Shown here: positions 61,200-64,000 of the stretch, one piece after another
Position numbering within the stretch: position 1 is the first letter of the stretch
Layout of the letters: the number at the start of each line of letters is the position of its first letter
Source: Typha latifolia
Lineage: Eukaryota > Streptophyta > Magnoliopsida > Poales > Typhaceae
Direction: 5' to 3'
Length of the DNA stretch: 64,000 nt
Assembly: GCA_019914945.1 (NCBI GenBank)
Contig: CM034104.1
Span: 10,342,046 to 10,406,045, forward strand
The notes under the pieces: model-generated
The model's input: the letters and a program-made list of their open reading frames with translations, nothing else
Told to the model about the DNA's origin: nothing
The model's database searches: none
Position numbers and translations under genes: made by a program

Positions 61200-64000
61200 G
61201 GTGGGAGAGAAGTCGACTCTGTCGAGTGTGCTGCTTTGCTGCTCTCATACTGCTCTAAGGTATCAGGGTGATGCACCTCGAAATCGTGACAATCAAGCCA
61301 TGCGTCTTCAGATGTAGATCATCCTTTCCAACGTACCAGATATCGTTGGGATCCACCTTCTCTAGTTGAAATAATTTCATCATCTAAAATTTTATCAATT
61401 TTGTCTCTGTGTGTTAGGTGGAATATTGGGAAGTGGAGGTAAAGAGGGTCTCTCATAAACAGGCTCATAGGTAGACTCAGTATTTAGTGGGTTATCTGGA
61501 GTAAAATATGGACCTTTATAAGCTACTAGATCCTCAATATTAAAAGTAGAACTGATGCCGAAATCACTAGGGAGATTTAAAACATAAGCATTATCATTAA
61601 TTTTCTTGAGAATTTTAAAAGGTCCGGCATTTCGTGCATGCAACTTTTTGACAGTTCCAGGTGGAAACCGCTCCGGACGTATCCGGATCATCACAAAGTC
61701 TCCAACATTAAATTCTTTGAATCTCCTTAGATCAGTTTGAATTTTATAATTAATATTATTTTGAGCAATTCTGTTACTGATTTCTTTATGCAAGTCATGA
61801 ATATGTGATGCGAATGCAGATGCAGACTCAGACAACATATGATAATGGGACATAGGAATGAGATCTATAGGTTGTCTAGGTTTGTAACCATATACTACCT
61901 CAGTTGGACTCAAACTTATGGATCTATTAACAGAATTATTATATGCAAATTCAGTAGTTGGCAGTTTTTGATCCCAGTCTCTTAGATTCTCGCCGACAAG
62001 AGTTCTCAGTAAGTTACCTAAGCTCCTATTAACTACTTCAGTTTGCCTGTCAGTTTGTGGGTGGAAAGCAGTTGAATATTGAAGCTTAGTTCCCATCTTA
62101 TGCCATAGGGTTTTCCAAAAATAACTAGTGAATTTTACATCCCTATCTGATACAATAGTTTTTGGTAGCCCGTGCAACTTAACGATTTTGTCAAAATAGA
62201 TTTTAGCAACTCGAGAGGCGTCAAAAGTTCGGGAACAGGGTATAAAGTGGGCCATCTTTGAAAATCGATCCACCACCACAAGAACGGAATCATGCTTTCG
62301 GGTAGTCTTTGGAAGTCCAAGTACGAAGTCCATACTAACGTCTTGCCAAGGGCAATTAGAAACCGGTAAAGGCATGTACAATCCTATATTTTGCTTTCGC
62401 TGCTTAGCGAGTTGACATGCATGACATTGACTAACAAGTCTCATAACATCTCTCTTTAAGCTTGGCCAGAAAAATCGATGTTCCGTAGCTTTAATAGTTT
62501 TTGCGTGCCCAAAATGTCCAGCTAAACCCCTAGCATGCAATTCCCAAATTAAAAATTCCCTTAACGAGGTGCTGGGAATGCATAACCTTCGGGACTTAAA
62601 TAGATAGCCATCCTGCAAGATGAAACCATCTTTTTCTTGAGTCGCTTCATCGCTTAATAAATTGTAAACTTCATGAAAATCCGGACATGATTCATATTCA
62701 GTTTTGATTTTATCAAATCCTATTACTTCTGCGTTCATCCTTGAAAGAAGAATCATGCGACGACTTAGTGCATCAGCTGCTTTGTTGTCTGCTTCGGACT
62801 TGTGTCACAAGGTGTACGTATAGTCCTGGAGAAATTCGACCCACATATCGTGTCTAACATTAAGCTTCTTCTGGGAGTTAAGGTAGCGAAGAGCTTCATG
62901 GTCAGAGAAGATTACGAATTTTTGAGGAAGCAAATAATGCCTCCAGTGGCGAAGAGATTGAACCACAACATAAAATTCCTTATCGTAAGTGGTATATCGT
63001 TGTCTAGTTTCATTCAGCTTTTCACTAAAGTAGGCAATCGGATGGCCCTCTTGGCTCAGGATTCCCCCTATACCAACTCCAGAAGTGTCACAAGTGACCT
63101 AAAAAACTTTAGTAAAATCGGGGAGTCGCATGACAGGGGCTTCCACTTAAATTCACCTTTCTTGAGGTATTTTGTTATTGGAGCCATAATGGTACTAAAC
63201 CCTTTGATGAACCGACGATAGAAGGTAGCGAGTCCATGAAAACTTCTCATGTCTCTTATGGTACGGGGTTCATGCCACTCTTTAATAGCTTTGACCTTAT
63301 CAGGGTCAGCAGACACTCCTTCAGATGAAACAATGAAACCCAAGAAAACAACTTTGTTTGTCAGAAACATACATTTCTTAGGGTTTGCATTCAGTTGCTC
63401 TCTCCTCAAGACAGCGCAGACTTGACGAAGATGATCTATATGTTGCTCCCGAAATCGACTATAGATAAGGATGTCATCAAAGTATACGACTAAAAATTGT
63501 CCCATAAGGGGTCGTAATATTTGAGTCATCACTCTCATGAAAGTACTCGGAGCATTAGTTAAGCCAAAAGGCATAACTGTCTATTCTATTCATATAATCC
63601 ATCTTTTGTTTTAAACGCAGTCTTCCATTCATCGCCAGGGCGTATACGGATTTGGTGATAGCCACTTTTTAAATCTATCTTTGAAAAGATCGTGGTCTTT
63701 GCCATCATGTCCAGCATGTCATCCAAACGAGGAATGGGGAAATGGTATTTTACTGTTATTCGATTAATAGCGCGGCTGTCGACGCACATACGCCAGGTTC
63801 CATCTTTCTTTGGCGTTAACAATGCAGGAACTGTGCAAGGGCTTAGGCTTTCCTTCAGAAAGTCTTTTTTCAATAACTCGTCAACTTACCCTTTGAGTTC
63901 AGCGTGTTCAGTTGGGTTAAGTCTGTAATGAGGCAAGTTAGGAAGAGATGCACTCGGGACGAAATCGATAGCATGTTGAATATCTCTCATTGGTGGCCAT
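61200..64000 (-). pseudogene. Chromovirus pol polyprotein, disabled (RT, RNase H, integrase, chromodomain)
   Basis: Reverse transcriptase: an in-frame TAA near 63,886, the block 63586-63873 with [18 protein letters not shown] and [13 protein letters not shown], a short insertion causing a frameshift near 63,578, then 63068-63574 with [12 protein letters not shown] and the catalytic [11 protein letters not shown]. RNase H lies in another frame at about 62,757-63,110 (GGILSQEGHPIAYFSEKLN, FSDHEALRYL, AADALSRR) with two stops and an upstream deletion. Integrase is the long open block 61395-62756: the H-H-C-C zinc region ends CHACQLAK, and the DDE core shows MDFVLGLPKT, VSDRDVKFTS and NRSLGNLLR. 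A chromodomain follows at about 61,240-61,410 (KIDKILDDEI, QRYLVRWKG) after a frameshift and with a TGA inside. Not a functional polyprotein. Confidence 0.9.

Larger units (their letters stand above)
57299..64000 (-). mobile_element. Ty3/gypsy chromovirus retrotransposon (3' part), interrupted by a hAT element
   Basis: On the minus strand the order is reverse transcriptase, RNase H, integrase, chromodomain, then the 3' LTR, which is the order of plant chromoviruses. The 3' LTR starts TGATG (61126) and ends CATCA (57299), a 5-bp inverted terminus, and contains a TCTATATATAGA promoter-like box and a polyadenylation-like AT-rich stretch. Removing the inserted hAT element and one target copy leaves 267 bp (57299-57488 plus 61050-61126). 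The left flank CATAT (57294-57298) would be the 5-bp target site; its partner lies beyond the window. Gag, protease and the 5' LTR are also beyond 64,000. A short LTR fits a Reina-like clade, but the clade is not proven. It sits in RECA3-like intron 6, in antisense orientation. Confidence 0.85.

Noticed and set aside
62802..63221. A 139-codon plus-strand open frame
   Set aside because: It is the antisense shadow of the retrotransposon RNase H/RT region, which is clearly coding on the minus strand.

Overview
The window looks like nuclear DNA of a flowering plant. It is AT-rich, has split genes with GT-AG introns, and is loaded with plant-type transposons (hAT, Ty3/gypsy chromovirus, MITEs). 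I cannot name the species. Host genes make up only a few kilobases, and all three recognisable host loci read on the + strand.

Region by region. (1) 2.56-15.53 kb holds a broken, unprocessed copy of ALG7/GPT, the enzyme that starts the dolichol-linked oligosaccharide for N-glycosylation. Its exon order and splice sites are still visible, but it has in-frame stops and a frameshift. Two decayed minus-strand hAT transposons sit in its former introns (about 3.9-8.7 kb and 10.1-12.6 kb). (2) 15.5-23.5 kb is AT-rich intergenic DNA with small tandem repeats. (3) 23,661-25,622 is an apparently intact five-exon cytokinin oxidase/dehydrogenase gene of the CKX1/CKX6 type, with a TATA box. (4) 25.6-35.9 kb is intergenic; it contains a 1.4-kb inverted-repeat element (33.6-35.0 kb) and a hAT-type MITE remnant that stops about 125 bp before the next gene's start codon. 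(5) From 36,071 to the end of the window runs a RECA3-like gene for a mitochondrial RecA recombinase. Six exons (792 nt, 264 codons) are spread over 18 kb, and the 3' exons are not in the window.

The RECA3-like introns act as a transposon trap. Intron 2 holds an eroded Ty3/gypsy gag-protease fragment between LTRs. Introns 2 and 3 hold two ~0.6-kb deletion derivatives of a hAT family. Intron 4 holds a 1.29-kb hAT-type element. Intron 5 holds a perfect 20-bp hairpin and a 155-bp tandem duplication. Intron 6 (more than 9.9 kb) holds a minus-strand Ty3/gypsy chromovirus whose 267-bp 3' LTR was itself interrupted by a 3,553-bp hAT element. That hAT element (TIR beginning CAAGGTTCC, 8-bp target duplication) is the coding relative of the derivatives in introns 2 and 3 and of the fossil at 10.1-12.6 kb, so one family was active here at several times.

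The host genes are unrelated in function (N-glycosylation, cytokinin breakdown, mitochondrial DNA maintenance) and do not form a pathway. I found no tRNA, rRNA, CRISPR or prokaryote-like system. All homology calls come from motif recognition by eye, not from searches.
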